Assembly (NCBI RefSeq): GCF_024171785.1
Contig: NZ_JAMTCK010000009.1
Location: forward strand, 1-64,000
DNA length: 64,000 nt
Source: Goodfellowiella coeruleoviolacea
GTDB taxonomy: Bacteria > Actinomycetota > Actinomycetes > Mycobacteriales > Pseudonocardiaceae
Direction: 5' to 3'
In this document: positions 31,811 to 42,457 of the stretch, piece by piece
How positions within the stretch are numbered: position 1 is the first letter of the stretch
Layout: each line of letters opens with the position of its first letter
Notes under the pieces: generated by a model
Seen by the model: the letters and a program-made list of their open reading frames with translations, nothing else
Database searches by the model: none
Told to the model about the DNA's origin: nothing
Program-made: the position numbers and the translations under genes

Positions 31811-32169
31811 GGCCGCGCCTCGGCGGTGTAGCGCAGCCGGACCGTGGCGACCCGGTCCGCGCCGGCGCGCACGGTCACGGTGCAGTCGGCAGGCCCGTCG
31901 CCGGTCCACTTCAGGTCGACGCGGAGCGTGTCGCCGGGCCGGACCGCGCCGGTGAACCGGGCGGACGTCACCTCGGCGCAGCCGAGGTCCGGCAGGCAGC
32001 GGTCGGCGGCACGCCGGGCGATCTCGATCAGGCAGACACCCGGCAACACCGGGAAGTCCGGGAAGTGACCGGCGAACGCGGGCTCGTCCGGGGACAGCGC
32101 GATCTCCGCGCGGGCCGCCCGGTCGCCGACGGGCCGGGGGAGGACGGCCGCGGTCACCACGCTGGTCAC
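31807..32169 (-). CDS. FabZ/FabA-like 3-hydroxyacyl-ACP dehydratase (DH-B)
   Basis: 120 residues, GTG start overlapping the CLF stop. The hotdog motif GHFPDFPVLPGV is intact, with catalytic His35 and acidic Glu49 on the central helix. It should dehydrate 3-hydroxyacyl-ACP intermediates to enoyl-ACP in the polyene-forming PKS. At 120 residues it is shorter than typical FabZ (about 145), consistent with partnering DH-A. No enoyl reductase gene lies nearby, so the double bonds should be kept. Confidence 0.86.
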   Translation of the reverse strand: MTSVVTAAVLPRPVGDRAARAEIALSPDEPAFAGHFPDFPVLPGVCLIEIARRAADRCLPDLGCAEVTSARFTGAVRPGDTLRVDLKWTGDGPADCTVTVRAGADRVATVRLRYTAEARP

Positions 32170-33161
32170 GAGCGGCCCCGCAGCCGCAGCACCGCGCACG
32201 CCACAACCGCGCCGTGTTCCACCGACGCGATCACCGCGATCCGGCCGGCCGCGCCCGGGGTGCGTGCCGCCGTGCTCAGCACCGCGGCGAGCTGCAGCGC
32301 ACCCGACGCCGCACCCGTTTCGCCCAACCGGTCCTCGGGGGCGATGACGACCGCGTCGTCGAAGAGTTCGACGGTGGAGTTCCCGGGTGCGACGGCCCAC
32401 ACCTCGGCCGCTGGCACGCCCGCCCGTGCCAGCGCGGCGGTGACGCACCGGCGCATCGCCTTCTCCTGGTCGTCCCCGGCCAGCGCGAGCGAGCGCACGG
32501 CGAGGACGTCGGCCAGCGCGTGCCGCGCGTCCGTGGTGACCGCGAAGAACGCGCCGCCCTCGCCGATCACGCCGTGCCTGCCCTGCGCGCTGTTGCGTTC
32601 CAGCCACAGTCGGGCCGGGGTCAGCTCCTCGACGCCACCCGCGAGCACGGTGCCGGCACGGCCCGCGCCCAGCAGCCTCCCCGCGTACTGCAGTGCCTGC
32701 AGCGCGGCGACCCGTCCACCCGCGATCGTCGTGTTGGGACCGATCAGCCGGTGCCGGATCGCGGCCTGTCCCGCGGCGCGGTTCATGACACCGTTCGGCA
32801 CCACCGCCGGGTCGACGTAGAACGGCCGCTCGGCTTCCAGTGACGAGCGGGTGAACGCCATCGCGCTCTGCGCGCTGCCGGTCGTGGTGCCGAGGACGAG
32901 CGCGGTGTCGGTGCCCTCCGCTACCGCCGCGTGCTCGCCGACGAGTTCGGCGACCGCCGCGAGCGTGAGACCCGTGAGCCGGTCCATCGACCTGGTGCCC
33001 CTGGGCCCCAGCACGTCGCGGATGTCGAAGCCGGGCACCTCGCGGGTGTCCGCGTTCCCGGCCACACCGCCGACGGGAGCGGCGAGGCCGGTGTCGAACG
33101 CCGCGCGCCCGATGCCGAACGCCGAGACCGCCGACCAGGCGGTGATCACCGGAGTGCTCAT
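32166..33161 (-). CDS. Chain-length factor: degenerate ketosynthase partner (KS-beta)
   Basis: 331 residues, ATG overlapping the KS stop (ATGA). Thiolase-fold similarity to the adjacent KS runs along the whole protein, but all three catalytic residues are lost. The active-site Cys region reads TTIAGGRVAAL with no Cys, the first His region reads VAPGNSTVE, and the second reads GETGAASG with Glu for His. That is the hallmark of KS-beta/CLF proteins, which pair with KS-alpha to set chain length. Its shortness (about 330 instead of about 400) and strong divergence are usual for CLFs of highly reducing type II systems. A longer reading from 33170 is possible but the overlapping ATG is preferred. 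Confidence 0.87.
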   Translation of the reverse strand: MSTPVITAWSAVSAFGIGRAAFDTGLAAPVGGVAGNADTREVPGFDIRDVLGPRGTRSMDRLTGLTLAAVAELVGEHAAVAEGTDTALVLGTTTGSAQSAMAFTRSSLEAERPFYVDPAVVPNGVMNRAAGQAAIRHRLIGPNTTIAGGRVAALQALQYAGRLLGAGRAGTVLAGGVEELTPARLWLERNSAQGRHGVIGEGGAFFAVTTDARHALADVLAVRSLALAGDDQEKAMRRCVTAALARAGVPAAEVWAVAPGNSTVELFDDAVVIAPEDRLGETGAASGALQLAAVLSTAARTPGAAGRIAVIASVEHGAVVACAVLRLRGRS

Positions 33162-34387
33162 CGGGGGCACCTGCCCAGGATCAGGACGGCGTTGTTGCCG
33201 CCGAACGCCAGCCCGTTGTTCTGCACGATCCGGAGGTCCGCGCGCACCGACTGGTTGGGCACGCAGTCGATCCGGCAGTCCGGGTCGGTCTCGACGTGGT
33301 TGATGGTCGGCGGGATGAACTCGTGGGTGATGGCGAGCGCGCAGGCGATCGCGGCGAGTGCGCTCGCCGCACCCATCGTGTGACCGAGCATCGACTTGAG
33401 CGACACCACGCGTGGCGGCTCGCCGCCGTAGACGTCGTGGATCGCCCTGGCCTCGGTCACGTCGTTGGCCTTGGTGCCGGTGCCGTGCGCGGAGATCAGG
33501 TCGACCTCGGCCGGTGCCACACCCGCGTCGTCGAGTGCGAGCCGGATGCAGCGGGCCACGCTCGCGCGGTCCGGTGCCACCGGGTGGTGGGCGTCGCAGT
33601 TGAGGCCGTAGCCGAGCACCTCAGCGTAGATGGGCGCGCCGCGGTCCAGTGCGGACGTGAGCGTCTCCATCACGACCATGCCGGAGCCCTCGCCGGTGAG
33701 GATGCCCCTGCGGTTGCGGTCGAACGGCCTGCAGTGGTCGGGTGCGATGGTGCCGAGCCGGTAGAAACCGGTGAACGTCTTGCGGCACACCGCGTCCGCG
33801 CCACCGCAGATCGCGAACTCGACCTCACCCGCCCGCAGCGCGTCGTAGCCGTGACCGATCGCGTAGTTGCCCGCCGCGCACGCGGTGCCGATGGTGACCG
33901 GCTCGACGTTGGTGAGCCCCAACTCGGCCGCGACCGACGACGACAGCCGGCCCGCCGGGATGCGTTCCGCCAGCCTGGTGTCCCGGTGCCCGGCACCGAG
34001 GCGGACATCGGTCTCCACCAGCCGGTCGAGGTCCTGCGACTCGCCGTCGGTGGTACCGACGGACACGAGCCCACGCCGGCCGCGCAGCAGTTCCTCGTCG
34101 AGGCCCGCGTCCTCGACGGCCATCCGTGCCGCGGCGACCGCGAACCGGGTGGCGGGGCCGAGGTCGTCGACCGGTACGCGGGTGAGCACCGCCTCGGGGT
34201 CGAATCCGGTGACCTCGCAGCCGTTGGCGTGGGCGAAACCGGTGGTGTCGAACGTGGTGATGGGCGCGGCGCCGCTGCGGCCCGCGCGCAGGCCCTCGGC
34301 GAACTCCGACGCGCCGATGCCGATGTTGGAGACGACGCCGAGACCGGTCAGCACCACCCGGTCGTCGGTCGTGCGGTAGGGGGTCAT
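33158..34387 (-). CDS. FabF-type ketosynthase alpha of the type II PKS
   Basis: 409 residues. Active-site Cys170 (GTACAAG), His301 (SAHGTGTKAND) and Lys331/His336 (KSMLGHTMGAAS) are all in place, giving a complete Cys-His-His KS. The ACAAG loop and the following CLF identify it as KS-alpha. It performs decarboxylative malonyl condensation on the ACP encoded 5 nt upstream. No dedicated malonyltransferase or ketoacyl synthase III is in the window, so primary-metabolism FabD and a starter source are presumably shared. Confidence 0.94.
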   Translation of the reverse strand: MTPYRTTDDRVVLTGLGVVSNIGIGASEFAEGLRAGRSGAAPITTFDTTGFAHANGCEVTGFDPEAVLTRVPVDDLGPATRFAVAAARMAVEDAGLDEELLRGRRGLVSVGTTDGESQDLDRLVETDVRLGAGHRDTRLAERIPAGRLSSSVAAELGLTNVEPVTIGTACAAGNYAIGHGYDALRAGEVEFAICGGADAVCRKTFTGFYRLGTIAPDHCRPFDRNRRGILTGEGSGMVVMETLTSALDRGAPIYAEVLGYGLNCDAHHPVAPDRASVARCIRLALDDAGVAPAEVDLISAHGTGTKANDVTEARAIHDVYGGEPPRVVSLKSMLGHTMGAASALAAIACALAITHEFIPPTINHVETDPDCRIDCVPNQSVRADLRIVQNNGLAFGGNNAVLILGRCPR

Positions 34388-34392
34388 CGCGG

Positions 34393-34644
34393 TCAGGTGC
34401 GGAGCGCGCGGACGACGACGTCCTCGACACCGCGGAGGTTGACCATGTTGGCCATCTCCTCCTGGTCGATGACGATCCGGAACTCCTTTTCCAGGGCCGC
34501 GAGGATCTCGATCGCGCGCAGCGAGTCGGCGCCGTGGTCCTCCGCGAAGCGGCTGGTGTCGGTGACCTCGTCCTCCGACAGTTCGAGGATGTCGCACACG
34601 AGTCGCTTGATGCGGGCGGACTGATCGGTGGTGGTGAGTTCCAT
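34393..34644 (-). CDS. Stand-alone acyl carrier protein of the type II PKS
   Basis: 83 residues. The phosphopantetheine site is Ser41 in DHGADSL, and the acidic helix II (LRAIEILAALEKEF) is typical. The start is the ATG with GGGGGAAC upstream; a longer in-frame reading to 34731 lacks support. First gene of the minus-strand operon, followed 5 nt later by the KS. It should carry the growing polyene or cinnamoyl chain and hand it to the starter C domain of the divergently transcribed NRPS-C. No acyl-ACP ligase is present, in keeping with direct transfer. Confidence 0.93.
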   Translation of the reverse strand: MELTTTDQSARIKRLVCDILELSEDEVTDTSRFAEDHGADSLRAIEILAALEKEFRIVIDQEEMANMVNLRGVEDVVVRALRT

Positions 34645-34698
34645 GTGGTGTTCCCCCACGAGATCCGGGTAAATGCCGGAATTGGGTCCGGCGAGCCG

Positions 34699-34727
34699 AC
34701 CATAGCCGCGGATTTCCCGTGTTTCAA
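34699..34727 (-). promoter_or_regulatory. Sigma70-like promoter of the PKS operon
   Basis: On the minus strand, TTGAAA (34727-34722) and TATGGT (34704-34699) are separated by exactly 17 nt. This predicts transcription starting near 34692 and a leader of about 48 nt before the ACP start. It is the best consensus match seen in the window. Confidence 0.6.
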
Positions 34728-34750
34728 CCACTGTCCGAATTCGCGGAAAA

Positions 34751-34792
34751 CCCCTTATGTCGTAGGGGATCGCCTGGTCAGAGCCGTAGGGG
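34751..34792. promoter_or_regulatory. Candidate operator: paired CGTAGGGG repeats with an inverted repeat
   Basis: CGTAGGGG occurs twice as a direct repeat (34761-34768 and 34785-34792, 24 nt apart). The first copy is also the right arm of the imperfect palindrome CCCCT-N8-AGGGG (34751-34768). The site sits between the divergent ACP operon and NRPS-C, just upstream of the PKS promoter, so it is a reasonable target for the LAL or NarL-type regulator. The rest of the 241-nt gap (34645-34885) holds no gene. GATATT at 34852 is a weak -10 for NRPS-C. Confidence 0.4.
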
Positions 34793-34885
34793 TAGACAGC
34801 GCGTGTAACGTCCGGAACGGGTGTGGCGGACCGGTGAGTCTACCCGTTCGCGATATTTGTTTCCCACTGACTTGCTGGGGTCACA

Positions 34886-37800
34886 TTGGCGCGCACGCAA
34901 AACGACGATGCCGAGAAGAACACCGGAACCGTGCTGCCGTTGTCGGCCGCGCAGACGGGGATCTGGTACGCGCAGCAACTCGCGGGGGCGAGCCCCGCCT
35001 ACCGCGTCGCCCAGTACCTGGACCTCGTGGGCGGGCTGGACGTGGCCGCGTTCGAGCGGTCCGTGCGGCGGGTGCTGGCCGAGACCGACGCTCTGCGGGT
35101 CCGCGTCGAGGACACCGCCGACGGGCCGCGCCAGACCGTGCTGCCGGTCGATGCGGTCGCGCCCGCGACGCTGCCGGTCGTGGACGTGTCGGGTGCGCCA
35201 GACCCGGAGGCCGCGGCGCTCCAGTGGGTGCGGTCCACGCCGGGCACGACCGTCGACGCGGTGCGGGGCCCGTTGTTCGGCTACGCACTGGTCCGGGTGG
35301 CACCCGGCCGGCACTTCTTCTGGTACCGCGCGCATCACGTGGCGATCGACGGGTACAGCGGCATGCTGTTCGTCCGCAGGCTCGCCGCGGTGTACACGTC
35401 GATCGTCGACGGAACACCGGACGGCGACGGCTTCGGTGCGCTGGCGTCGGCGCTCGACGAGGAGGCCGCCTATCGTGCGTCCGGTGCCCGTGACGCGGAC
35501 CGTCGCGTGTGGACGGAGCTGCTGGCGGGCCGGCCCCGGCCCCGCGCGCTGCCCGGCCACGTGGCAGGCGCGGGCACGCTGGGCGGGGCGGTCCAGCGCC
35601 ACACGTTCACGCTGTCACCCGAGGACGCCACCACGCTCGCCGGTCTCGCCTTCCGGCTGCGCACCACCGCGTCGGTGGTGATGACCGCGGCCGTCGCGGC
35701 GTTCACGGCCAAGCTCACCGGCACCGACGAGACCGTGGTCGGGGTGCCGGTGGCGGGCCGGTGGTCGGCGGAGGCACGGCGCACCCCCGGCATGTTCACC
35801 AACGTGCTGCCGGTCCGGTTGCCCACCGGTGCCGCGAGCCGCGGCGAGGACGTCATCCGGGCGGCCACCGCCGCCACGCGCACCGCGCTGCGCCACCAGC
35901 GCTACCGGATCGAGGACCTCCGCGCCGACCTGGGCGACGGCGAACCGCTCTACCTGGCGCAGGCCAACGCACTGCCCGCCGACCAGGCGGTCACCTTCGG
36001 CCAGGTGACCGCCACCGTGCACCACCTGTCCAACGGCCCGGTCGACGATCTGGTCGTCACGACCTACGGCCAGCCGACCCAGGACGGTCTCCGCATCGAC
36101 GTCGACCTGAACGCCGCGCGTTACCCGCGGGTGGCGCTCGGCCCGGCGTTCGCCCGCTTCCTGCGCGGCCTGCTCGCCAACCCGGCTCAGCCGCTCGGCG
36201 CACTCGAACTGACCGACCCCGACGAGCGCGCACGGCTGACCGGGGCGTGGGCGGGCGAGGAGCCAGTGCCCGACGGCGTGCCGCCGCACGTCGCGGTGGA
36301 GCGCTGGTCACGCGTCAGGGGCGACGAGGTCGCCGTGGTCGCGGGCCGCGAGCAGCTGACCTACGGGGAGCTGAACACCCGCGCGAACCGGCTCGCCCGC
36401 CTGCTGCTGCGGGCCGGGGTGTGGCCGGAACACCGCGTCGTGCTCGCGCTGCCGCCGTCGGCGTCGTTCGCCGTGGCCGCGCTCGCGGTGCTGAAGGCGG
36501 GCGCGGCGTACGTGCCCGCCGACGTCGAGTGGCCGGACGAGCGCGTGCGCCGGGTCGTCGCGGACTGCGGTGCCCGGTTCGTCGTGGCGGACGGCGAGGC
36601 CGAGGAGGCGGTCGACCTCGGGGTCCGCGCGTGCTCCGTGCGCGACCCGCGGATCCGTGCGCTGCCGGCCGACGACGTCAGCGACGACGAACGCGGCGGC
36701 CCGATCGGCGCGGACCGCGCCGCCTACGTCATCTTCACCTCCGGTTCGACCGGACGGCCCAAGGGCGTGGTGGTGCCGCACGGCGCGGTGGCGGCACTGC
36801 CCGCCGCGACCCGCGACCTGTTCGGCCTCGGCGTCGACGACGTGTGGTCGCTGTGCCACTCGGTGGGGTTCGACTTCTCCGTGTGGGAGCTGTGGGGTGC
36901 GCTGAGCACGGGCGCCCGCGTGGTGTTCGTGCCGCGCGACGTCACCCGCTCCGCACCCGACCTGCTGCGGATGCTCGCCGCCGAGCAGGTCACGGTGCTC
37001 AGCCAGACCCCGTCCGCGTTCGCCCAGCTGGCCCGCGCCGACGCGGACGCGCCCGCGGACCTTGCCGTGCGGCTCGTCGTGTTCGGCGGCGAGGCACTGG
37101 ACCGGCCGGCGCTCGACGACTGGTTCGCCCGGCACCCGGACGGCCCGGCGCTGGTGAACATGTACGGGATCACCGAGACGACCGTGCACGTGACACACCG
37201 ACGGCTCGCCGCGACCGACCCGTCGGCCGCGGTCGGCAGGCCGCTGGCGGGGTGGCGCACCTACGTCCTCGACGCCGGGCTGCGGCCGGTGCCGCCCGGG
37301 GTGACCGGGGAGCTGTACGTCGCGGGCGCCGGTGTCGCCCTCGGGTACGCCGGCCGTCCCGACCTCACCGCCGACCGGTTCGTGGCCTGCCCGTTCGGGC
37401 CGCCGGGAACGCGCATGTACCGCACGGGTGACGCCGCGCGGTGGACGGCGGACGGTGAGCTGGAGTACGCGGGGCGGACCGACGACCAGGTGAAGCTGCG
37501 CGGCCACCGGATCGAGCCCGCGGAGGTCCGTGCCGCGGTGACCGCGTGCGCCGGTGTCGCGGCGGCGGCGGTGGTGGTGCGCGAGGACGTGCCGGGTGAC
37601 CAGCGCCTCGTGGCCTACGTGGTCGCCGACGAGTCCTTCGACGCCGCCGGCGCGCGGGCGGAGCTGCGGGCCGTGCTGCCCGAGTACATGGTGCCGGCGG
37701 CGTTCGTCCCGCTGGCCGCGCTCCCGTTGACCGCCAACGGGAAGCTGGACCGCGGCGCGCTTCCCCGTCCGGAGTGGACAGCCACGGCAGCGGGGCAGCC

Positions 37801-40800
37801 GCGCACCCCGACCGAGGAAGTCCTGTGTGGACTGTTCAGTGACGTGCTCGGCGTGCCGTCGGTCGGCGTGCACGACGACTTCTTCGCGCTGGGCGGGCAT
37901 TCACTGCTCGCGACCCGCGTGGTGAACCGGGCACGGGCGGCGCTGGGCGCCGACCTGTCCATCCGGGCGCTGTTCGACCACCCCACGGTGGCCGGGCTCG
38001 CCGCCGCCGTCGCCGAGGGCACCCGCGCGCACGAACCGCTCGCGGCGGGCGAGCGACCCGGCCGGGTGCCGTTGTCGTTCGGCCAGGAGCGGTTGCGGTT
38101 CCTCGACCTGATGGACGGCACCGACGCCACCTACAACCTGCCGCTGGTCCTGCGGCTGCGCGGCGACCTCGACCGCGCCGCGCTCACCGCCGCGCTGGCC
38201 GACGTGACCGCCCGCCACGAGGCGCTGCGCACCGTCTACCCGGAGGACGACCACGGCACCCACCAGGTGGTGCTGCCGCCGACCACGCCGGAGGTCACCG
38301 TCGTCCCCAGCAGCGAGGACGAGCTGGCCGACCGGGTCCTCACCGCCATCGGGCACCGCTTCTCGCTCGCGGCCGAGCCACCGCTGCGGGTCTGGCTGTT
38401 CGCACTGGCGCCGCAGGACCACGTGCTGCTGGTGCTCGTGCACCACATCGCGGCGGACGGCTGGTCGATGCCACCGCTGCGCCGCGATCTCGCGACCGCG
38501 TACGCCGCCAGAGTCGCGGGCACGCCCCCGGACTGGCGGCCGCTGCCCGTGCAGTACCCCGACTTCGCGCTCTGGCAGCGGCGTGTCCTCGGCACCGAGG
38601 ACGACCCCGCGAGCCGCATCAGCGCGCAGCTCGCCGTCTGGCGCTCCACACTGGACGGACTGGTGGACGAACTGCCGCTGCCACTGGACCGGCCGCGGCC
38701 GGTGGCGCGGTCCGGCCGCGGCGGGACCGTGCCGTTCAGCGTCGACGCCGACCTGCACCACGCGGTGACCGCGCTCGCCCGCGGCGCCGGTGCCACCGGG
38801 TTCATGGTCGTCCACGCGGCACTGGCCGTGCTGCTCGCGAAGGTCTCCGCCAGCACCGACATCGCGCTCGGCGCGTCCGCCGCCGGCCGTCCCGACCTGG
38901 CGCTGGAGGACCTCGTCGGGTTCTTCGTCAACACGCTGGTGCTGCGCACGGACCTGTCGGGCGACCCGGACGTCGCCGAGGTGCTGCGCCGGGTGCGGGC
39001 GAGCACGCTGACCGCGTTCGCCAACCAGGACCTGCCGTTCGACCGGCTCGTCGAGGCGCTGAACCCGGAGCGGGTGGCGGGCAGGCACCCGCTGTTCCAG
39101 GTGATGCTGACGTTCGACAACAACCACCAGGACCACGCGGACTTCCCCGGGCTGGCGGTGCGGCCGTTGACCGGCGGCACCGGCGTCGCAAAGTTCGACC
39201 TGCGCTTCGACGTGACCGAGCGGTTCGGGCCGGACGGCGCTCCGTCGGGCATCGACTGCTTCGCCGAGTACGCGACGGACGTGTTCGACCACGCCACCGT
39301 CGAGCGGCTGACCAGGTGGTTCGTGCGCGTTCTGGCGGCGATGACCGCCGAACCGGCCGCTCGCGTCGCCGACGTCGACGTGCTCGACGCGGCCGAGCGG
39401 GACCGGATCCTCGTGCGGTGGAACGACACCGGCGACCCGCGCGAGCACGCCGGCGCGGCGTTGCCCCGGCTGGTGGAGCGGGCCGCCGCCACCGGGCCGG
39501 ACGCGGTCGCCCTGGTCGACGGCACGACCACGGTGACCTACCGCGAACTCGACGAACGTGCGAACCGGCTCGCGCACTGGCTGCTGGCGCGCGGCGCGGG
39601 AGCCGAGCGGTTCGTCGCGGTGCTGCTGCCGCGGTCGGCCGACGCCGTTGTGGCGATGCTCGCCGTGCTGAAGACCGGCGCCGCGTACGTGCCGGTCGAC
39701 CCCGCCTACCCCGCCGAACGGATCGACTTCCTGCTCGCGGACTCCGCCGCGGCGCTCGTGCTGCGGGAACCGGTCGACACCGGCGACTGCCCGGGACACA
39801 GCCCGGGGATCGCGGTCAACCCCCGCTCGGCGGCCTACATGATCTACACGTCCGGCTCGACCGGGCGGCCGAAGGGCGTCGTGGTCGAGCACGGGGCCGT
39901 CGGCGCGTACGTCGCGCGGGCCGCCAGGGCCTACGACGGGGTCGCGGACCTCGCGCGGGTGCCGACGTCGCTCGCGTTCGACCTGACCGTCACCGGGCTC
40001 TGGGCGCCGCTGGCCGCGGGCGGCACGGTCCGGCTGGCCGGGCTCGAAGACGACGTTCCCGCGCCCGCGTTCATGAAGGCCACCCCCAGCCACCTGCCGC
40101 TGCTGGTCGAGCGGGCGCCGACCAGGACGCTGGTGCTCGGTGGCGAGGCACTGCACGGTGCCGCGCTCGCCCCGGTCCGCGCCGCGCACCCCGACCTCAC
40201 CGTGGTGAACGCCTACGGTCCCACCGAGGCCACGGTGAACTGCACCGAGTTCCGGCTCGCGCCGGGCGACCCGACCCCGGCAGGCGCGGTGCCGATCGGC
40301 AGGCCGTTCGCGCACAGCAGGGTGTACGTGCTCGACGCCCGGCTGCGGCCGGTGCCACCCGGTGTGGCTGGCGAGCTGTACGTGGCGGGTGACGTGCTCG
40401 CCCGCGGGTACTGGCAGCGGCCGGGACTGACGGCGGAACGGTTCGTCGCGTGCCCGTTCGGGGGACGCATGTACCGCACCGGCGACCTCGTGCGCTGGGT
40501 CGGCGACGGGCTGCTGGAGTACCTGGGCCGGGTCGACGACCAGGTGAAGGTGCGTGGTTTCCGCGTCGAGCCCGGGGAGGTCCAGGCCGCGCTGACCGGC
40601 CACCCCGCCGTGGCGGCGGCAGCCGTGGTGGTGCGCGAGAACCGGCTCGTGGCGTACGCGGTGCCCGTCGGGGACGGTGTCGACGGGGTGCTCGACGACC
40701 TGGCCCGCACGCTGCCCGAGCACCTGCTTCCGTCGGCGATCGTGCCCCTCGACGCGCTGCCGCTCACCGCGCACGGCAAGCTCGACCGCGCCGCGCTGCC

Positions 40801-42457
40801 CGAGCCCGAGGTCGCGCCGACGGTCTCCCGCGCGCCCGCCACCGACGCCGAACGCGTGCTGTGCGAGCTGTTCGCCACCGTCCTGGACCGCGACGCCGTG
40901 GGCGTTGACGACGACTTCTTCGCCCTGGGCGGCGACAGCATCGTCGCGATCCACCTGGTGGGCCGCGCCCGGCGGGCCGGGGTGCCGATCGACCCGAGGG
41001 ACGTGTTCCTGCACAAGACCCCGGCCGCGCTGGCGGCCGCGACAGCCGTCGCCGCCGCCGGACCCGTGCTGACCGGTGACCCCGTCGGCGAGGTGCCGCT
41101 GACGCCGATCATGCGCTGGCTCGCCGACAGCGCGCCCGTGCTCGACCGCGTCGGCCAGTCGGTGCTGCTCGTGGTTCCACCACGCGACGACGTGGACGGC
41201 CTGGTCCCCGCGGTGCAGGCGCTCGTCGACCACCACGACGTCCTGCGTGCCCGCCTGTCCGGGACGTCGCTCGCCGTGCCACCTCGGGGCTCGGTGCGGG
41301 CCGAGGACCTGGTGCGCCGGGTGGAGGTGGCCCCGACCGCGGACCTGCCCGCGTTGATCACGCGGCACGCGGAGCGCGCGTGGGCCGAGCTGGCGCCGGC
41401 GGACGGCCGCGTGGTCAGGGTCGTGTGGTTCGACCGCGGCCCGCGCGAGCCGGGCAGGCTGCTGGTCGTCGCCCACCACCTCGTCGTCGACGGCGTCTCG
41501 TGGCGGATCCTCCTGCCCGACCTCGCGGCCCGCTGGCACGACCCGGGGCACGTGCTCAACCCCGTCGGCACCCCGTTCCGGGTGTGGGCCACGGCGTTGG
41601 CCACCTCGGCCGCCGAACCCGCCAGGACCGCGCAGCTGCCGTACTGGCGCGGCGTGCTCGCCACCCGGGAGGCGCCGCTGGGACAGGGCGAGGGCAGCGC
41701 GGCGCGGACGACGGTCGAGCTGGCGCCGGACCTGGCCGAACCACTGCTCACCAGCGTCCCGGCCGCGCTCGGGGTGCAGGCCCGCGACGTGCTGCTCACG
41801 GCACTCGCGATCGCCGTCGCCGACGTGCGCCGCACCGGCGACACCGTGCTGCTCGAACTGGAGGGCCACGGCCGCGCCGACCTCGTGCCGGGTGCGGACC
41901 TGACCCGCACGGTCGGCTGGTTCACGAGCCTGTTCCCGGTCCGGCTCGACCTGGGGGCCCGCGAGGGAGGCGAGGCCGCGCTCGTGCGGTCCGTCGCCGG
42001 GCAGCTGGCCGAGGTGCCGGAGAACGGCGCCGGGTACGGCCTGCTGCGCCACCTCAACCCGGTCACGGCACCGGTGCTGGCCGCCATGCCACCGCCGCAG
42101 GTGCGGTTCAACTACCTCGGCAGGCTGGACGCGGGAACCGTCGACGGCTGGTCGGCCGCGCCGGAGGAGGAGGTCGTGCGGGCGGTCGGCAACGACGACC
42201 ACCCGGTGCCCAGGGGCGTGTCGGTGGACGTCGCCGCGGTGCGGCGCGCCGACGGCGAGCACCTGCGTGCCGACCTCACCTGGCGGACCGGTGCGCTCAC
42301 CGCCGACGCGGTCGACCGGCTCGCCGCGCGATGGCGGCGCGCGCTCACCGCCATCGCCGACCAGGCCGTCGCCGTGCGACCCGGCGAAGCACCGCTCGTG
42401 CACCTGAGCCAGGACGAACTCGACGAACTCGAAGCCGACTGGGGATCACGGACATGA
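34886..42457 (+). CDS. NRPS-C, initiating bimodular NRPS with starter C domain and epimerase
   Basis: 2,523 residues. The first possible start after an in-frame stop is TTG 34886. Order: C-starter (34925-36230, HHVAIDG near 35333), A1 (36290-37760), PCP1 (Ser near 37899), C2 (38050-39420, HHIAADG), A2 (39470-40790), PCP2 (GGDS, Ser near 40935), E (41090-42420, HHLVVDG near 41476). Hand-read codes: A1 DFWSVGMVHK, a Thr code; A2 DLTKVGAVNK, an Asp code as in daptomycin-type synthetases. The E domain makes D-Asp. The first C domain differs from the internal ones and has no upstream module, so it should N-acylate Thr1 with the chain from the divergent type II PKS. Thr1 could later supply the hydroxyl for lactone closure. 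The stop overlaps the NRPS-D start (ATGA). Confidence 0.95.
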   Translation: MARTQNDDAEKNTGTVLPLSAAQTGIWYAQQLAGASPAYRVAQYLDLVGGLDVAAFERSVRRVLAETDALRVRVEDTADGPRQTVLPVDAVAPATLPVVDVSGAPDPEAAALQWVRSTPGTTVDAVRGPLFGYALVRVAPGRHFFWYRAHHVAIDGYSGMLFVRRLAAVYTSIVDGTPDGDGFGALASALDEEAAYRASGARDADRRVWTELLAGRPRPRALPGHVAGAGTLGGAVQRHTFTLSPEDATTLAGLAFRLRTTASVVMTAAVAAFTAKLTGTDETVVGVPVAGRWSAEARRTPGMFTNVLPVRLPTGAASRGEDVIRAATAATRTALRHQRYRIEDLRADLGDGEPLYLAQANALPADQAVTFGQVTATVHHLSNGPVDDLVVTTYGQPTQDGLRIDVDLNAARYPRVALGPAFARFLRGLLANPAQPLGALELTDPDERARLTGAWAGEEPVPDGVPPHVAVERWSRVRGDEVAVVAGREQLTYGELNTRANRLARLLLRAGVWPEHRVVLALPPSASFAVAALAVLKAGAAYVPADVEWPDERVRRVVADCGARFVVADGEAEEAVDLGVRACSVRDPRIRALPADDVSDDERGGPIGADRAAYVIFTSGSTGRPKGVVVPHGAVAALPAATRDLFGLGVDDVWSLCHSVGFDFSVWELWGALSTGARVVFVPRDVTRSAPDLLRMLAAEQVTVLSQTPSAFAQLARADADAPADLAVRLVVFGGEALDRPALDDWFARHPDGPALVNMYGITETTVHVTHRRLAATDPSAAVGRPLAGWRTYVLDAGLRPVPPGVTGELYVAGAGVALGYAGRPDLTADRFVACPFGPPGTRMYRTGDAARWTADGELEYAGRTDDQVKLRGHRIEPAEVRAAVTACAGVAAAAVVVREDVPGDQRLVAYVVADESFDAAGARAELRAVLPEYMVPAAFVPLAALPLTANGKLDRGALPRPEWTATAAGQPRTPTEEVLCGLFSDVLGVPSVGVHDDFFALGGHSLLATRVVNRARAALGADLSIRALFDHPTVAGLAAAVAEGTRAHEPLAAGERPGRVPLSFGQERLRFLDLMDGTDATYNLPLVLRLRGDLDRAALTAALADVTARHEALRTVYPEDDHGTHQVVLPPTTPEVTVVPSSEDELADRVLTAIGHRFSLAAEPPLRVWLFALAPQDHVLLVLVHHIAADGWSMPPLRRDLATAYAARVAGTPPDWRPLPVQYPDFALWQRRVLGTEDDPASRISAQLAVWRSTLDGLVDELPLPLDRPRPVARSGRGGTVPFSVDADLHHAVTALARGAGATGFMVVHAALAVLLAKVSASTDIALGASAAGRPDLALEDLVGFFVNTLVLRTDLSGDPDVAEVLRRVRASTLTAFANQDLPFDRLVEALNPERVAGRHPLFQVMLTFDNNHQDHADFPGLAVRPLTGGTGVAKFDLRFDVTERFGPDGAPSGIDCFAEYATDVFDHATVERLTRWFVRVLAAMTAEPAARVADVDVLDAAERDRILVRWNDTGDPREHAGAALPRLVERAAATGPDAVALVDGTTTVTYRELDERANRLAHWLLARGAGAERFVAVLLPRSADAVVAMLAVLKTGAAYVPVDPAYPAERIDFLLADSAAALVLREPVDTGDCPGHSPGIAVNPRSAAYMIYTSGSTGRPKGVVVEHGAVGAYVARAARAYDGVADLARVPTSLAFDLTVTGLWAPLAAGGTVRLAGLEDDVPAPAFMKATPSHLPLLVERAPTRTLVLGGEALHGAALAPVRAAHPDLTVVNAYGPTEATVNCTEFRLAPGDPTPAGAVPIGRPFAHSRVYVLDARLRPVPPGVAGELYVAGDVLARGYWQRPGLTAERFVACPFGGRMYRTGDLVRWVGDGLLEYLGRVDDQVKVRGFRVEPGEVQAALTGHPAVAAAAVVVRENRLVAYAVPVGDGVDGVLDDLARTLPEHLLPSAIVPLDALPLTAHGKLDRAALPEPEVAPTVSRAPATDAERVLCELFATVLDRDAVGVDDDFFALGGDSIVAIHLVGRARRAGVPIDPRDVFLHKTPAALAAATAVAAAGPVLTGDPVGEVPLTPIMRWLADSAPVLDRVGQSVLLVVPPRDDVDGLVPAVQALVDHHDVLRARLSGTSLAVPPRGSVRAEDLVRRVEVAPTADLPALITRHAERAWAELAPADGRVVRVVWFDRGPREPGRLLVVAHHLVVDGVSWRILLPDLAARWHDPGHVLNPVGTPFRVWATALATSAAEPARTAQLPYWRGVLATREAPLGQGEGSAARTTVELAPDLAEPLLTSVPAALGVQARDVLLTALAIAVADVRRTGDTVLLELEGHGRADLVPGADLTRTVGWFTSLFPVRLDLGAREGGEAALVRSVAGQLAEVPENGAGYGLLRHLNPVTAPVLAAMPPPQVRFNYLGRLDAGTVDGWSAAPEEEVVRAVGNDDHPVPRGVSVDVAAVRRADGEHLRADLTWRTGALTADAVDRLAARWRRALTAIADQAVAVRPGEAPLVHLSQDELDELEADWGSRT

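Noticed and set aside
41380-42453. Extended N-terminus for NRPS-D starting inside NRPS-C
   Set aside because: The extra residues are Arg/Gly-rich shadow; the ATG at 42454 overlaps the NRPS-C stop and begins the condensation domain correctly.
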